From: Oscheius onirici
Lineage: Eukaryota > Nematoda > Chromadorea > Rhabditida > Rhabditidae
DNA: 64,000 nt
NCBI GenBank assembly: GCA_932521025.1
Contig: OW051468.1
Span: 3,410,064-3,474,063 of the forward strand
Direction: 5' to 3'
The notes beneath the pieces were generated by a model, which did not search any database, was not told where the DNA came from, and saw only the letters and a program-made list of their open reading frames with translations. This document shows, piece by piece, positions 1 to 11,600 of this stretch; positions within the stretch are counted from its first letter, which is position 1; every line of letters starts with the position of its first letter. The translations under genes and the position numbers were made by a program.

Positions 1-386
1 GTCGAGGCACATGCTCGGGCACTTCGCGAGGAATTCCGCAGCCACTTCTTGAACATTTCGAGGATTATGGACTGTGTCGGCTGTGACAAGTGTCGTCTTT
101 GGGGCAAGGTCCAGGTCAACGGAATGGGTACAGCGCTGAAGATTCTCTTCTCCGATCTGCCAACTTCACACACGCTCTATAGGGCCAAGGAGTACAATGA
201 TGAGCTGCCCTTCCAGCTGACGAGGTAAGAAATGGTGAAAATATAAAAGAAACCACGGCTTTAAGAAACGAAGTAGTTGCTCTGTTCCAAAGTTTCGGAC
301 GATATGCTTCGAGCATCAAAGAAGTTCACGAGTTCCGCAAAGAGATGGTTCCCAAAACGACGACCATCTTCGACAAGGAATTGTGA
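1..386 (+). CDS. ero-1: ERO1-type ER oxidoreductin, 3' end only
   Basis: Exons 1-224 and 266-386, joined across a 41-bp intron (gtaaga...tttaag). ERO1 is an FAD-dependent thiol oxidase of the endoplasmic reticulum that re-oxidises protein disulfide isomerase. The visible C-terminal part starts inside the helical core. It carries the family signature [19 protein letters not shown], whose two cysteines form the inner catalytic CxxC, followed by the conserved GTALKILFS segment and a final helix ([20 protein letters not shown]). The stop is TGA at 384-386. The N-terminal part, including the shuttle cysteines, lies outside the window. The match is strong enough to exclude other thiol oxidases. Confidence 0.95.
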
Positions 387-957
387 TCTCCTCCTCCACT
401 ACTCTGGTCAATAGGTTTTTCTTCCGTTGTGATTCACTTCCTTCTATGGGTATTGTTGTTACTTGTGCTCCTTTCTCTAATAATTATTCCATGTGACAAA
501 TTGTGATTGTATATTTGCTTTACATCAGTTTGTTGCAAACATAGACTGTATATAGTCGACATTTCGGTACCTCTTTCTGTGCAATTGTTGTGATCGACCG
601 ACTAAAATAACAACTTAATTTACTATTCTTCGGTAATCCACGATTCTGATAGAGTCAAGACGAAGAGAAACTTTTCAATGGTACGCTACCATGACGACTA
701 GCCGGACCTCCGATTGAGTATGAAAAAAAAACGGGTGGTAGTACATGAACGTAGTCCGGCATCTCTAGCCAGTCCAGCCTTCAAGTTACAGACTACCAGC
801 TGCTGAAAACTTTTGCAGGAAGGAAACCGCGCGCCATCGCTAACAGATGGCTCGATTCTCATATTAGCAAACCACCAGCCTCCGGTAGCTGACGCTGCCA
901 CTCCACACGTTTTTGACTTTTTGATGAAAGAAAGCAATAAATCAGACAAAACACACC
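387..957. other. Intergenic, no gene seen
   Basis: This holds the ERO1 3' UTR and spacer, AT-rich near 470-640. I see no convincing exon, repeat or RNA gene. Confidence 0.5.
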
Positions 958-1009
958 GTGAAAACCTTTTTATACAGGCGGTGCGCTGAACTGCAGCGAG
1001 TGAGGCGGC

Positions 1010-1085
1010 GGGCTTTGACGGGTGGTGTAGTGGCTAAGAAGGCGGACTACAAATCCAAATATCGGTCCAGTTCAACTCCCCTTGT
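1010..1085 (+). other. tRNA-like remnant
   Basis: A segment beginning GGTGGTGTAGTGGCTAAGA resembles a tRNA D-arm (A box). About 50 bases on, GTTCAACTCC resembles a T-loop (B box). Neither the anticodon stem nor the T stem pairs over five bases and the acceptor ends do not match, so this is at best a decayed tRNA or the head of a tRNA-derived repeat. A similar layout occurs near 28.6 kb on the other strand. Confidence 0.25.
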
Positions 1086-1307
1086 ACTAAAAGTCTTTTG
1101 CTTTTTATATTTAACATGTTTGGAGTTTTTTTTTTTTGACACAATGGCTTTTCTTCAGCAAATCCACGCTTATCAAAGCTCTATAAACTTTTTCCTTCCC
1201 TTGCAAATTTCTTACTGTCTTCTTGGGAAACAAATATTTTCCTTTCTTGTTATTTTTGTAATACGTTTACATAAATTCTTGTCAGCACACGTGAATAACA
1301 TTTGGTT

Positions 1308-1580
1308 TTAATTAAGTTTTTTTTTGAATCCTCGGAGGTAGATGTACATTTGCCAGTAGCGAAAACCAGGAAGATATGTGACGTCTGTTTGGATAAGGTC
1401 CAACATTGAGAGGACGGCAGAAACGGCGAACGGGCCTTCAGCCACCTGAAACATGTGGTACCTCCCAATCGTTCTCAGACGGCCCCGTGGTGCATTGAGA
1501 AGCAGATGATCGCCAGAATGCTTACAGTAGACGAAGAAAACGCTTCCGACAGTGACGACGAAGACTGATCTCAATAACAT
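1308..1580 (-). CDS. Small membrane-anchored hypothetical protein (90 aa)
   Basis: An unspliced frame of 90 codons starts at ATG 1580-1578 and ends just before TAA near 1308. The N-terminus (MLLRSVFVVTVGSVFFVYC) is hydrophobic and could be a signal anchor. The rest is basic and aromatic-rich, with a Tyr/Trp-rich C-terminus (YWQMYIYLRGFKKKLN). The composition looks like protein rather than noise, and it may be one of the short single-pass proteins of mitochondria or ER. I do not recognise a family. It lies between ERO1 and YIPF3 on the opposite strand. It could be chance. Confidence 0.4.
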   Translation of the reverse strand: MLLRSVFVVTVGSVFFVYCKHSGDHLLLNAPRGRLRTIGRYHMFQVAEGPFAVSAVLSMLDLIQTDVTYLPGFRYWQMYIYLRGFKKKLN

Positions 1581-2143
1581 TGCTTCAGAAAACGTTCAGT
1601 TTTAGTTCGATTTGTTGGTTATTCAATTTTACCTCTCTCTTTCTCCTTGTTATCAGAAATAAAAATCCGCAGCGTTTTTTCCCAAAAAGAAGAAAAAGTC
1701 GAACTTCAGGAAAACTCCCCGCTCACAAGGGAAGGAAAAAGTAATCGAACTCTGATAAGCTCAAGGTGCCAAAACGAAAAAGCGCAACTCAGAACCGCCG
1801 CCTCAACCGCGCAGCGCAGCTCAACAACCCAAAATCAACAAGCCTGGTGGTTTGTGTATATGTAGGTGGTTTGTCGTACTGTTACGTACTACTATTTTCG
1901 ATGTGACGCAAATTTGGTCGGCTGAAAACCAGCGCCTTCTCGTTCACTTACAATTCCATTTTTTTTCACTGTTTCTCTCCAATTACCCTTATAAGAATTG
2001 TCAGAATTGTGTTTTGATAGTTTTTCGGGTGAAAACCGCAAAACAAAACGGGAAGACGACGGCATCTTCAATTGATAGGATTTTCTCAATACTTTATCCT
2101 CCCTTTCCTTCTTTACAAACTTTATTGTAGACAGTTCAGGGCA
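1581..2143. other. Intergenic / 5' flank of YIPF3
   Basis: This contains a pyrimidine-rich stretch followed by CAG near 1657 and a purine/lysine-codon-rich patch at 1680-1860 with interrupted frames. It may include a 5' exon, but no protein similarity is visible. It ends in an acceptor-like tttattgtag at 2121-2130, 13 bases before the YIPF3 start codon. Confidence 0.35.
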
Positions 2144-3190
2144 ATGGAACCTCCGGCCTTTTATGCAGATAGCGGCGATCCACGACAGCGGACCAATACT
2201 GGTCCAGCTCCGCCCATGCCTTCAAACTATTCAAACCAAAATCAGCAGATTCCCTACGATATGCAGGCACAGTTCGGTCAAATGGTCAGTTCTTCGATTT
2301 TATCAGCAGGAAATGTTCTCCTTTAGATGTGGGAGGCCGGCTCGAAACACGTAAAGGACACATTTCAATCATATGGAAAAATTGACTGGCTGAGAGAATA
2401 TTTCGATGTTGAACCGGCTGAGGTTTGTTCTCCCCTTACGTCTTTGTTATTGAACCTCTATTTCAGGTCAGATCACGGCTTTTACGCTCCTTCGTTCCTC
2501 GTAAACCGTCCCAGATGACGACAAACGGTGATCTCTACGGCCCTTGCATGATAATACTCACAATGGTGGCTCTTCTCTTGTTCAACATGAAAAACAGCGG
2601 GTTAGTCAACTATTTTTTTTTGTGTTTACGTACTGTTATTTTAGATACTTGGTCCCTAATGGCACACTGATGGGCACGGCAATGTTTACGAGCTTTGGAT
2701 CGTGGCTCGTCCTTTCTGGCATTCTCTATGTCCTGTGCTTCATTCTTGGAGCGGAAGTGCCGCCACTCAGACTTCTTTCTGTTTTTGTAAGTCTTTTTCA
2801 ACTCGTTGTTACTAGAAAAACTATAGGGATACTCACTGACATCTCACTGCGTTGTGCTCCTTCTTACCTCCCTCTTCCATCCATCTCACGACCATATCTA
2901 CTTCGTGGCTCTCACATTACTTCTCTGTCTACCAAGCGCCATCAGACTGGTATTTTTTTCGCAATTTAAACTAAAACTAATCACAATTTCAGGGTCTATT
3001 GATTTGCATGCACGCAAGAGACACAACGAACAGATTGACGCTGGCCGCAGTAGCTGTTTCCATCCACATTCTACTAATTTTCTACCTCCATTTCGGGTTT
3101 CACGTCGTCGTCGAAGGCATCGATTCGATGGTGGACGCCCAAATCGGAGCCGACATGCTGCCAAAAGAAGCTATGCTGCTCGCCCAGTGA
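2144..3190 (+). CDS. YIPF3: YIPF3-like Golgi membrane protein
   Basis: Six exons (2144-2284, 2327-2422, 2467-2600, 2645-2786, 2827-2949, 2993-3190) give 277 aa with every junction in frame. YIPF3 is a multi-pass Yip1-family protein of the early Golgi that pairs with YIPF4. An acidic/proline-rich cytosolic N-terminus is followed by about five membrane segments. The Yip1-type motifs GDLYGPCMIILTMVALLLF, GTLMGTAM and a C-terminal IFYLHFGFHVVVEGID line up with animal YIPF3 rather than YIPF1/2/5. It is shorter than vertebrate YIPF3 (about 350 aa), mostly in the tails. A splice acceptor 13 bases before the ATG suggests trans-splicing. The next gene starts 169 bases downstream on the same strand. 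Confidence 0.9.
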
Positions 3191-3359
3191 TTGTATGCAT
3201 TTCAGCCGAATGTGTTAGTTTAACCCTGGTTTTTGTGTACAGAGAAAGGTTTCGGGTATTAAATTTTATTTATTCACTCTTTTATCATCATTTTGTTCGG
3301 TATTGACCAAAAGAATATCTTGAAGATAGCGATTTTGTCAAATCGGAGAGGGTTTAGTG

Positions 3360-5571
3360 ATGGAGCATACCTTTCTTCCGCAAAACATTCTCCAGCTGGA
3401 ACCTGAAGAAATAGTCTACCATTTGAATGGAAACGAGACGGCGGGAAAGACGGAAACGCTGGAATACAGTTGGGAAGTCGAGGAAGAAGGGGAAATAGCT
3501 GAGACCGAAGCGACCTCTTCTAGTAAAGAAAAGCAGAAAAAGGTCGGTTTTTGGCACAAATTATTGATTTTTTTCCTCATCGCAGAACAAACTACACTTC
3601 AATGGCGACTACATAATCGAGGAAGCCGATCAATATTACGAAGACGGTCAATTTGAAGAAGGGTAAGACCTTTTTCCCAACTTTACCACGAAAATTTTTC
3701 AGTTTTGACGAGCAACAGCCGTATCCGGAGGAGGAACATGGCGAAGAATTTGAATACAATGACGTCGGAATCGACTTTCCTATTGGCAAGAAACAGGCTA
3801 CTGTCTCACGTTGCGAAATCTGCGGAAAAGTGGTGAAGAGTCCGTCTAAGATCAAGGTATTTATCATATTTTTATTCTAAAATCCTAATTTAGGCCCACA
3901 TGAGAACGCATACTGGCGAAAAGCCCTTCCAGTGCACGCTCTGCGGAATCCGTTTCAGCCAAAAGACTCCTTTCAACAATCACATGAAGAAGCATCTGGG
4001 CGACTTGCCGTTCGCATGTTCCGACTGTGACAAGAGATTCGTCAACATGGCTCAGATGAGAGCTCACGAGCTTTGGCACCAGGGATTGGTTAGTTTTTTT
4101 TTTTAAATTTTCCATCCGTTTGTACCACTTTCCAGAAAAGACGAGGTCCTCCCCGACCCCATTTGAAGCCTCCAAAACGACGAGTTTATCCAATGGTTCC
4201 TCTCGAATCTCCGTCACGTTCTCCGCCGAAAAAGAACTCTCTGGTGGCTGAAGACGGCCAAATTTTCGAGCAGATCCAGATCGTCCAGCCGATTCCTCAC
4301 ATGTCGGCGGCTGCCAATAAGCGAATCGACACTGTCATCGAGACGGTCGCCTCCGGAGCTACGAAACAGAAGAGACGGTCAATATGTCCGCGAAGCACTC
4401 TTCTCGCTCAATGTAATGTCTGCGGACTCATGCTCAAACACGCCAGCAAAATTCAAGTAACTTCTTATTTCTTTTCTAGCAGTTCAATGTCTCAGGAACA
4501 TTTGCGGACTCATACAGGCGAAAAGGCTTTCACCTGCGACATTTGTGGAGGCGGATTTGCTCGGAAACAAAGCTTGGAGTTGCACATGAAACGGAAGCAC
4601 GATAAAGGTTGGATTCTGACCGAATGGAAATATAAGGTTTCAGATGCGAGAAACATTCAGTGCCGATGGAACTGCGGAATGAAATTTGTCGCGATGTCTG
4701 CCAGAAATATGCACGAGAGGGCAGTTCACACGGGAATCAAGAGATACGAGTGTCATGTTCCGAGTGAGTTTCAGGCTTTTTTTAGACAATAACATTGTCA
4801 CGAACGCCTTCTCTTTTCAAAAAAAAATGTTGTGCTCAATTTCCTCGGCAGCCGTGACTTCGAGCGGATCGAAGACGGGAGTATGCTATAAAAAGGAGCC
4901 TACGCAATTGCGTAGGCTCCTTTTTAATGTTGAAGACGACATTTTACAGTTTTCTTTTGCTTTGTAAACGTTTATAGCACTAGTCTTATGTTGTCAAAAC
5001 TTCGAGAAATGGAAAATGTTGTCTTCGACCTAAAAAAGGTTTCTTCCGTAATTTCGTCCCCAGAAAAACATTTTATTATTCCGTAAAAAATTCATATTTA
5101 GCCTGTCGTCGAATGTTCTCGCGCCGTTTCTACCTCATGCAACACCGAGCCAAATATCATTCAACGGAGCATACTCCCGTCTTCGATCCGCTCGAAGTCA
5201 CGGCTGCCGAGGAAATTGAGCACAACATAGAAGCTGAGGACAATCCCGATTACGAGGGCGAATATCTCCTACAACTGCCAGACGGACAATTTGTCCTTCC
5301 TGACGGCACGCATCTCTTTGAGGGCGAATTTGTTGATGAAGAGGAAGAAGGCAGTCAGTTCCATGACCCCGGCGCTCCCGGACCGAGTCGAATTGTCAAG
5401 ATTGAGAGAATTGAAAAGATGAGAGCGATAGTCAAGGAGGAACCAATGTACTCGGAGAATGAGGAAGATGATGACGAAGGACCGCCGGTTCTCGAAAAAA
5501 TTACTTCTTTCAACGGTGAAGAAGTAAACGAAGACGCGAAACCGAGTCTTCTGTCTACGGACCAATACTAG
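3360..5571 (+). CDS. C2H2 zinc-finger protein, first of a tandem pair (about 543 aa)
   Basis: Exons 3360-3542, 3586-3662, 3703-3856, 3894-4088, 4136-4456, 4496-4607, 4644-4763 and 5102-5571. An acidic N-terminus (about 130 aa) precedes a three-finger block beginning [15 protein letters not shown], with a canonical HTGEKPF linker. A basic proline-rich spacer follows, then a second block ([15 protein letters not shown]..., HTGEKAF) with further C2H2/atypical fingers, and a long acidic tail ending ...LLSTDQY. The likely role is a nuclear sequence-specific DNA-binding regulator. Within each block the intron falls in the same place, right after the PSKI helix. The intron 4608-4643 is 36 bp and in frame, so it could be retained. 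The last intron (4764-5101) is unusually long and holds inverted repeats. The acceptor-like gggtttag ends 2 bases before the ATG. Confidence 0.85.
4827..4887 (-). repeat. 61-bp perfect inverted copy of the downstream exon, within an intron
   Basis: The intron segment 4827-4887 is the exact reverse complement of exon sequence 5168-5228 of the same zinc-finger gene, and identity stops sharply at both ends. The pre-mRNA can therefore fold into a 61-bp duplex spanning the 3' splice site at 5101. Read by eye; no mismatch found. Confidence 0.9.
4889..4926. repeat. 38-bp perfect palindrome
   Basis: Centred on AATT between 4907 and 4908, with arms AAAAAGGAGCCTACGCAA and its complement. It directly follows the inverted exon copy. 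A third imperfect inverted pair (about 4928-4945 with about 5013-5030) surrounds the rest of the intron. Confidence 0.9.
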
Positions 5572-5726
5572 GCATTCTGATTAATATGTTACGGGTAAAC
5601 TTGTGATTTTCGTTAATTAGAAAGTTTAAACAATGTGATTATTTTGTTGCCTTGATCAGAAAGATGTGGATTTCCATACGTTGCTTTTCAAATGGTTAGA
5701 AAATGTTCATTTTCTTCGTGCTTAGA

Positions 5727-8376
5727 ATGTTCAAAGCTGGTGAACCCGAGCAGGCGGAATATATTGCCTACCAGCATGTTGGAACGAGCGAGATGCTAGA
5801 GGTGAAGCCTTTTTTTAACCCCGAAACTGCTTTCCGGCATTTTTGATGAAAAGTTTAGGATTTCATTGAAACGTTGAAGTTACAGGAATCTGTCGGTGAT
5901 GGTCTCGTCGACGTCGATGACAGTATCATGGATTCCTCTGAATATTCCTACGAAAAGGTTTTTTTTAAATTTTTTTTCCAATGATCAAATTTAGTTGGAC
6001 CCGAACAATTTCATGAACACTGAGACGGGAAGACGGCGCTACCGAATGCGGCACCGGACTCCGGCTGCCGTCTACTACTGCGACAAATGCGACAAATCGT
6101 TCAAGTATCCGTCGAAAATCCAGGAACATATGCGAAAACATACGGGAGAGAAGCCGTTTTCGTGTGAGACTTGTGGAGCCAAGTTTTCTCAATCTCACGT
6201 TCTCAAGGTTGGACAACGTATTTTCCGTTCTAAAAAGATTTATACAGGCTCACATCCGATCTCATCAAGGCGAAAAGCCTTTCAAATGTTCATACTGTGA
6301 TAGGTGCTTTGCCACAATAGCTCATCGAAATCAACACGAAAAGGCACGTTTCATTGATTTTTCTGTCGAGACAAAGTAAAGGAGACCCGAAAGAATACCA
6401 TTGGCAGATCTCTTTATTTCTGAAAGTTGCGGCTTATCGTGGTTTTGTCTTTACTATCAATCGCGTTGAATACGCAGCAAAAATAGAGATTTTGTAACGA
6501 AAATGGCTCCGGCAACTTTCTGTAGCTTCAAATATTACGATCCAAGTTATAAATTACATCCTCTATTTTTCTCTAAAGTTCCGCTTCAGTCTGCTCACAT
6601 CTCGAAATACCCGCCGGAAAGACTGATGGCCAATTCGAAGGGAGAAGTAGTTGAAAGTCTTGATGAGATCTTCGAATGTACTGTTTTCGAGTGCGGTTAT
6701 CGAAGTCTTGATCGACCAGAGGTTTGTCCTCATTTTTAGCTGAAAAATAGACAATTTAGGTTGAAGAACACATTGCGATTGTGCACAACTACGAAGATGA
6801 CCCCCATCTGGTCCAAGATGACCATATCTGGACTGATTATTCCGACGAACAGCCGGCCGAAATGCTCGATCAGGAGTACGGCGTCTATCTCGGAGGCGAG
6901 ATAACCAGTCAAGAAATCGACGAGGCCGGTTCTTCGCGACAAGAAGCTCCAACTTTGGAAGAAGCCAATCCTGCTGAGATTCACGAAATTGAGGTGAAGT
7001 TCTGCTGATATTATTACAAAAATGGGCTAATTTTAGGCTGAAACGGCCCTTCCCAGCTACCAGGTTCAGAGCATGAAAAAGGAAGAACAGGAGGACTATC
7101 CTCCTCTTGTTCAGGAAGTTCATTACGAACAGGAGGAACTCTACGAGACGGACGTCTTTGTGGAGACGACTATCGAGGTTCCAGTCGACCCGAATCCTCC
7201 GAAACGAGGCAAAAACAAGCTGGCTCCTTTTCCCGTACTTATTTTTTTTATGAAAACCATTCAAACAAAACACTGTTCAGAATCGTAGTGTGGTGATTGA
7301 CATGGACCTGCGAACTGTTCAAAATATCCAACCCAAAAATATGGCTCCAAAAGGCTCGAAGAAACGGACGAAAGAGGCTCGAAATCTCGATTGGGTCATT
7401 GACGCCGTTGCCAAGGCATACCTTCTTTTCCTTCTTTGAAAATGCAAATTTTAGGGTCTGGACGTGGCAGAATCCTCCCCGCACAACCGCAAGAAGCCGC
7501 AAACGCACACTTGTCAAATCTGCGGAAAAATCGACAAGTATCCGAGCAAGATCCTGGCTCATATGCGGACTCACACAAAGGAGAAACCGTACAAATGCGA
7601 GATTTGTGGAATGCAGTTCAGTCAGCGGACTCCCATGCGACTACATCTACGGCGTCATCTGAATCAGAAACCGTTTGTCTGTCAAGTCGATGGATGCGGC
7701 GAGAATTTCGTGTCTAACGCGTTGCTAAACCAACACGTCTCGAAGAAACATCTGAAAATGAAAAAGTAAGCTCTTTTATGTTTTGGAGCGAAAACCACTT
7801 CAGATACGTCTGTATCAAAGGTTGTGGTCGATACTTTGCCAGCAATAAAAATCAACGAGCCCACGAATTCAAATGTTGCTACAATAGAGGATTGGAAGAC
7901 GATGTCATCTATCAGCAGCTTGTCTACGAGGACGAGGTACGGTTTCAGTTGCTTTGTCGCATTGAAAAAAGGAAACCTCTTGGCTAACAAAATTTTTTCG
8001 ACATAGCAAAGTCAGATCATGAAAAAGGAAGTCTTTTTATTTTAAAAAATTGCAACAACCGGCCTCAGTTTAGATTCTAATCTAAACATTGGATACCGAA
8101 AAATCATTTATCTTAACATTTCGTCCTCATCAGCGATATGCGAATTCTATAAATTTAACTTAAGAACAAGCTTGCAAACGACTTCCGATAATTCTTTTTC
8201 AGTCTGATGAAGAAGAATACGAAGATCGAGCGACGGCACCTGAAGAGGCAGATGAACAACACAACAACACGAACTGGGAACAACACGAAGAGCTTCTAGC
8301 AGAAGAAGTTCTCTCCGAACCGCTGGGAGAGACGGCGTTTATAGATCACGAAGAAGAATATGTGGAAAGTTCTTGA
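5727..8376 (+). CDS. C2H2 zinc-finger protein, second of the tandem pair (about 590 aa)
   Basis: Eleven exons: 5727-5801, 5886-5957, 5995-6207, 6248-6343, 6590-6721, 6760-6993, 7037-7234, 7281-7415, 7455-7765, 7804-7936 and 8203-8376. Two finger blocks share the pattern of the upstream gene. The first is CDKCDKSFKYPSKIQEHMRKH with an HTGEKPF linker. The second is CQICGKIDKYPSKILAHMRTH, followed by CEICGMQFSQ and longer-spaced fingers. Acidic linkers separate them and the C-terminus is very acidic. The exons join only if two introns use GC rather than GT donors (6344-6589 and 7416-7454). The first is supported because the join restores the missing second histidine of a finger (...NQHEK + SAH...). 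An alternative is two shorter genes split near 6380/6503. A likely nuclear regulator, born by tandem duplication with the previous gene. Confidence 0.8.
6344..6589 (+). other. Putative GC-AG intron
   Basis: The donor is aag|gcacgt and the acceptor ccgcttcag. At 246 bp it is longer than most introns here. Removing it rebuilds a C2H2 finger with the C-x2-C-x12-H-x4-H spacing. If unspliced, translation stops at TAA 6377-6379 in the middle of that finger. Confidence 0.6.
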
Positions 8377-8667
8377 AAACTTTGCAATTTTAGTCTTTTT
8401 TTGTATCAAATAAAGCTTTCTGTGAGTAGAAGTTCATTTGTACATCTTATTACACGCGCACAGATTGCAGAAGAAGATTTTTTAAGGGAAAAGTGGCAAG
8501 AATGTGAAAGTGTGCAACCCGTAGAAGAAATGAGCAACAGCACAGGGGTAGGAATCGAGAAAATGGGTCGAAATGGCAAGATTCGGAAAATAACCGGCAC
8601 TCTTGGAATGCATGAGAATGGGGAAGGAATTACCCGGAAACGAGTGAGAGTTGGAAACAGAAAAGGC

Positions 8668-11600
8668 TTAGAAATCTGTAGCGGGAATGACTTGATTATG
8701 TCCGTTTGTAGTCGTCGTTTTTGGCTCGAGATGAAGAACAGGACTAACTACTGTAGACAGCTCAACTTTGGCTTCTTCGCCGACGACGGTAAGGAACCGA
8801 TAGCAGTCGAGCACGACGCCGAAACACCACATCTGAAAAATGCATATTTTTGGAAAGGATGGACAACGTACACTAATCAAACAGGAAAAGAAGTAGCCGA
8901 CGGCTATTGTCAATAGCGCGGCTGCCAGAACACCTGAGATGGCGGAAAAGTTGAAATGACTCCCGGATGAGGCAGCTGCCGTCTAAAAAGAATTTTTTTT
9001 AAGTCAGAGTTATTTCGTATTTCGACGTTTTAAAAAGGCTAACAAGATTTCAAAAGAAGATACTTCAAAAGGAGCAACAAAAAGTATGGGACATCTACAC
9101 AACCAGTTGGCCTACGGTTAAGTTAGGCTATCAAGCTTTTCACCAAATAAACCTGACCGTTTTTACTATTTATTTAGTAACCAGCAGCCTAAGCCAGCAA
9201 CCATTGCACTTTAGTAACGAAAGTCCACTTTAAATTGCTCCCAAGTCTCAGATATTTCGGTATCGAAATGACCGGTGGAACTATCGATATCGGTATCGAT
9301 TTCGATAGCTGGATTGAAAAAAAAAACGATAGTTTTATACAGCGATATCGATAGTAGAAAATTCTGCCGCGAAGCTACCATTTTCAAATAAAGACCTACT
9401 TTTTGTGTCTTTTTTTCTGTGTGTCTGAAGCTTTAATTGACAATAATTGGGGGAGATTTGTAAAGATTCGACGAAAATTGTTCTTTTGTTTCGTTTTGGA
9501 AAAGTTCCTGAATTCTTGAATAAAACCTAATGCTTTTTTCGTTTTCGACTATTTAAAAGTGAAAACGGAACGAACTTCTGACGTAAGTGCATATTTCGCA
9601 CTGACAACAGTCATTTTCAGTTGAACTGACGTGCCCACGAAGAGGCAGATGACAGATCCGATGGTGAGCATTAGAAGGACAAACGTGACTGTGATCTAAA
9701 CACTTTTACTTCTAGAAAAACGCAGAAAATCGAACCTGCATGACTAGATGTGGTCCCAGAAGCAGTGGAACTCGCCAAATGATACCAGCCAACAGGAGAC
9801 CGACGGCGATTGCAGTCAAAATGACGACTGTCATGTGGATCACTGCCGCCGTTTTGTGTGACGAAGAGGCCAGATAGGAACCCGCGATCAGAGCCTATAA
9901 CAGCCTGAATTTGAGAAAAAAAAGTGAAATACCTGGATAATGATGAAAATGATTTCGGCGATTCCGAGGAGAATTGTGAGCAGACGAACATGAACAAGTC
10001 CCCAAAGTCGCTTCGTCTTACCCGCTGGCAACTGCATTCCGAACTGAAAATATGCAAATCAGACAGCTGGAGAGGAAAGTGAGGGCGATGGCAGTATAAA
10101 CGGGACCTGCAGAAAGTAAAGGACAGAAAAACGGCCGAGGTATAATTATGGCAGGCAGTTCGGAATAGTTGGCAAAAGAGAAAGAAGACATCAAACAGCA
10201 GCGAGACAAGGGGTTTGTTGACTCAAAAAAGATACAGGAAACATCATTCGCCTGTAATTATTGTCAACAAATGGGTTTAGGTGGGAGTCCTCGAAGTGTT
10301 TGGTCAATTTTGACTATCTTTTTGGAGAATATTTTGAAAGAATTGCTGTAAAAGCGTGGCTAAATGACTCAAGCGAAGAGAATTTCGAAAAACGAAGCTA
10401 CGAAAAGAGGGCGACAAAAATCCTCGGGACACCTGCATAACCAGCAGTGTTACCGCCTTTGGAAAGAGAAGAGACACGTTTTGGTCCTATCACAATATTG
10501 TCGTCGGCTGGATATGCAGATTTGGTGTGAAGATTGTCCGCATGTGACCCCGATTGACCGAAAAGGAACACGAACAGGCGTCATAAAGTTCTCACTAAAC
10601 CGCCATAATCGCTCGACTTCGATAATGGTGAGAAGTTTAGGCGAGGATTTTCGAATCTCAGTCCGAAGAAATGAGAGGGATAAAGGTCACTCGCCCGTGA
10701 GGGTGACTGTCATCCAGGACGAATTGAGGACACCGTCTTTTGCCTAGGCGCCGCCGGCCACAAATCTACAGAGTGGCAGAAGAAACGGCTAGTTTTACAA
10801 GCAGTGAGGTCATATTTTAGAAGGCAGAAGGAGGGGAAGGTGTCAGTCGCGCGCAATGTCGATAAGGCAAGGGACCTGAAGGTTATCTTGCCCGGTGAAT
10901 CTTGATAATTTTGAAGGAAAACAAGAGTTATATTCAGCCTGCGGGAAGGATATTGCGCAATCGACGGTGCTAGCAGACAGTTTTAATGACTCCGAACGGT
11001 GATTATTAGAGCCATATGGGTAAGCGACTGGCGCCACACTGACATAAACAGAAGATCAATATGGTTTACCTTTAAATGTATTGACTTTAAAGTTTTCGTG
11101 TGCTGAGAAATTAAAAGAGCACTTTCTAGGGATTTCAGCAAAGAACAAAAATGATTAAAACGAAGAGAAGTGAGGAAAATAATCGTTGCCAGAATTTGAC
11201 AAGAGACAGAATGTTCAAATTTCCGCCCGCTTTTCTTTCGAGCTGTAAGCGCGGGATCTGAAGGTTTCTCATTTCTAAAAAAAAACTGTTTCAGTCTATT
11301 TTCACGCCTAAGCACTTCAAAAACCGGTAAAGAACGTAAACTGAAAACACGAGGGCGGTGAACCCACTGACTGTCGGCAGCTGAAAGAGTAATTGGCTGT
11401 ATGTGGGGATGACATCTGAGAGAGAAAGGGGAGAAGACCAGTTTCAGGAGGGAACAACGTGCCACACAGTGCCTCGGGGGCCAATTCTCTGCCGACCGCG
11501 TACAAGGACGACGTAAGATTGGGCTGAGGACAGGAAAAAGCCACAATTAGGAAGGAGAAAAGTCATTATCTAAAAGAGGGATGGCGTTTACACTTTTCTA

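Noticed and set aside
1010-1085. Functional tRNA gene
   Set aside because: A- and B-box-like words are present, but the acceptor, anticodon and T stems do not pair.
2898-3164. Antisense frame over YIPF3
   Set aside because: Mirror frame of a conserved exon; no signals of its own.
11040-11546. Minus-strand open frame of about 187 codons
   Set aside because: It lies inside the large intron, has no domain, and has an irregular composition.
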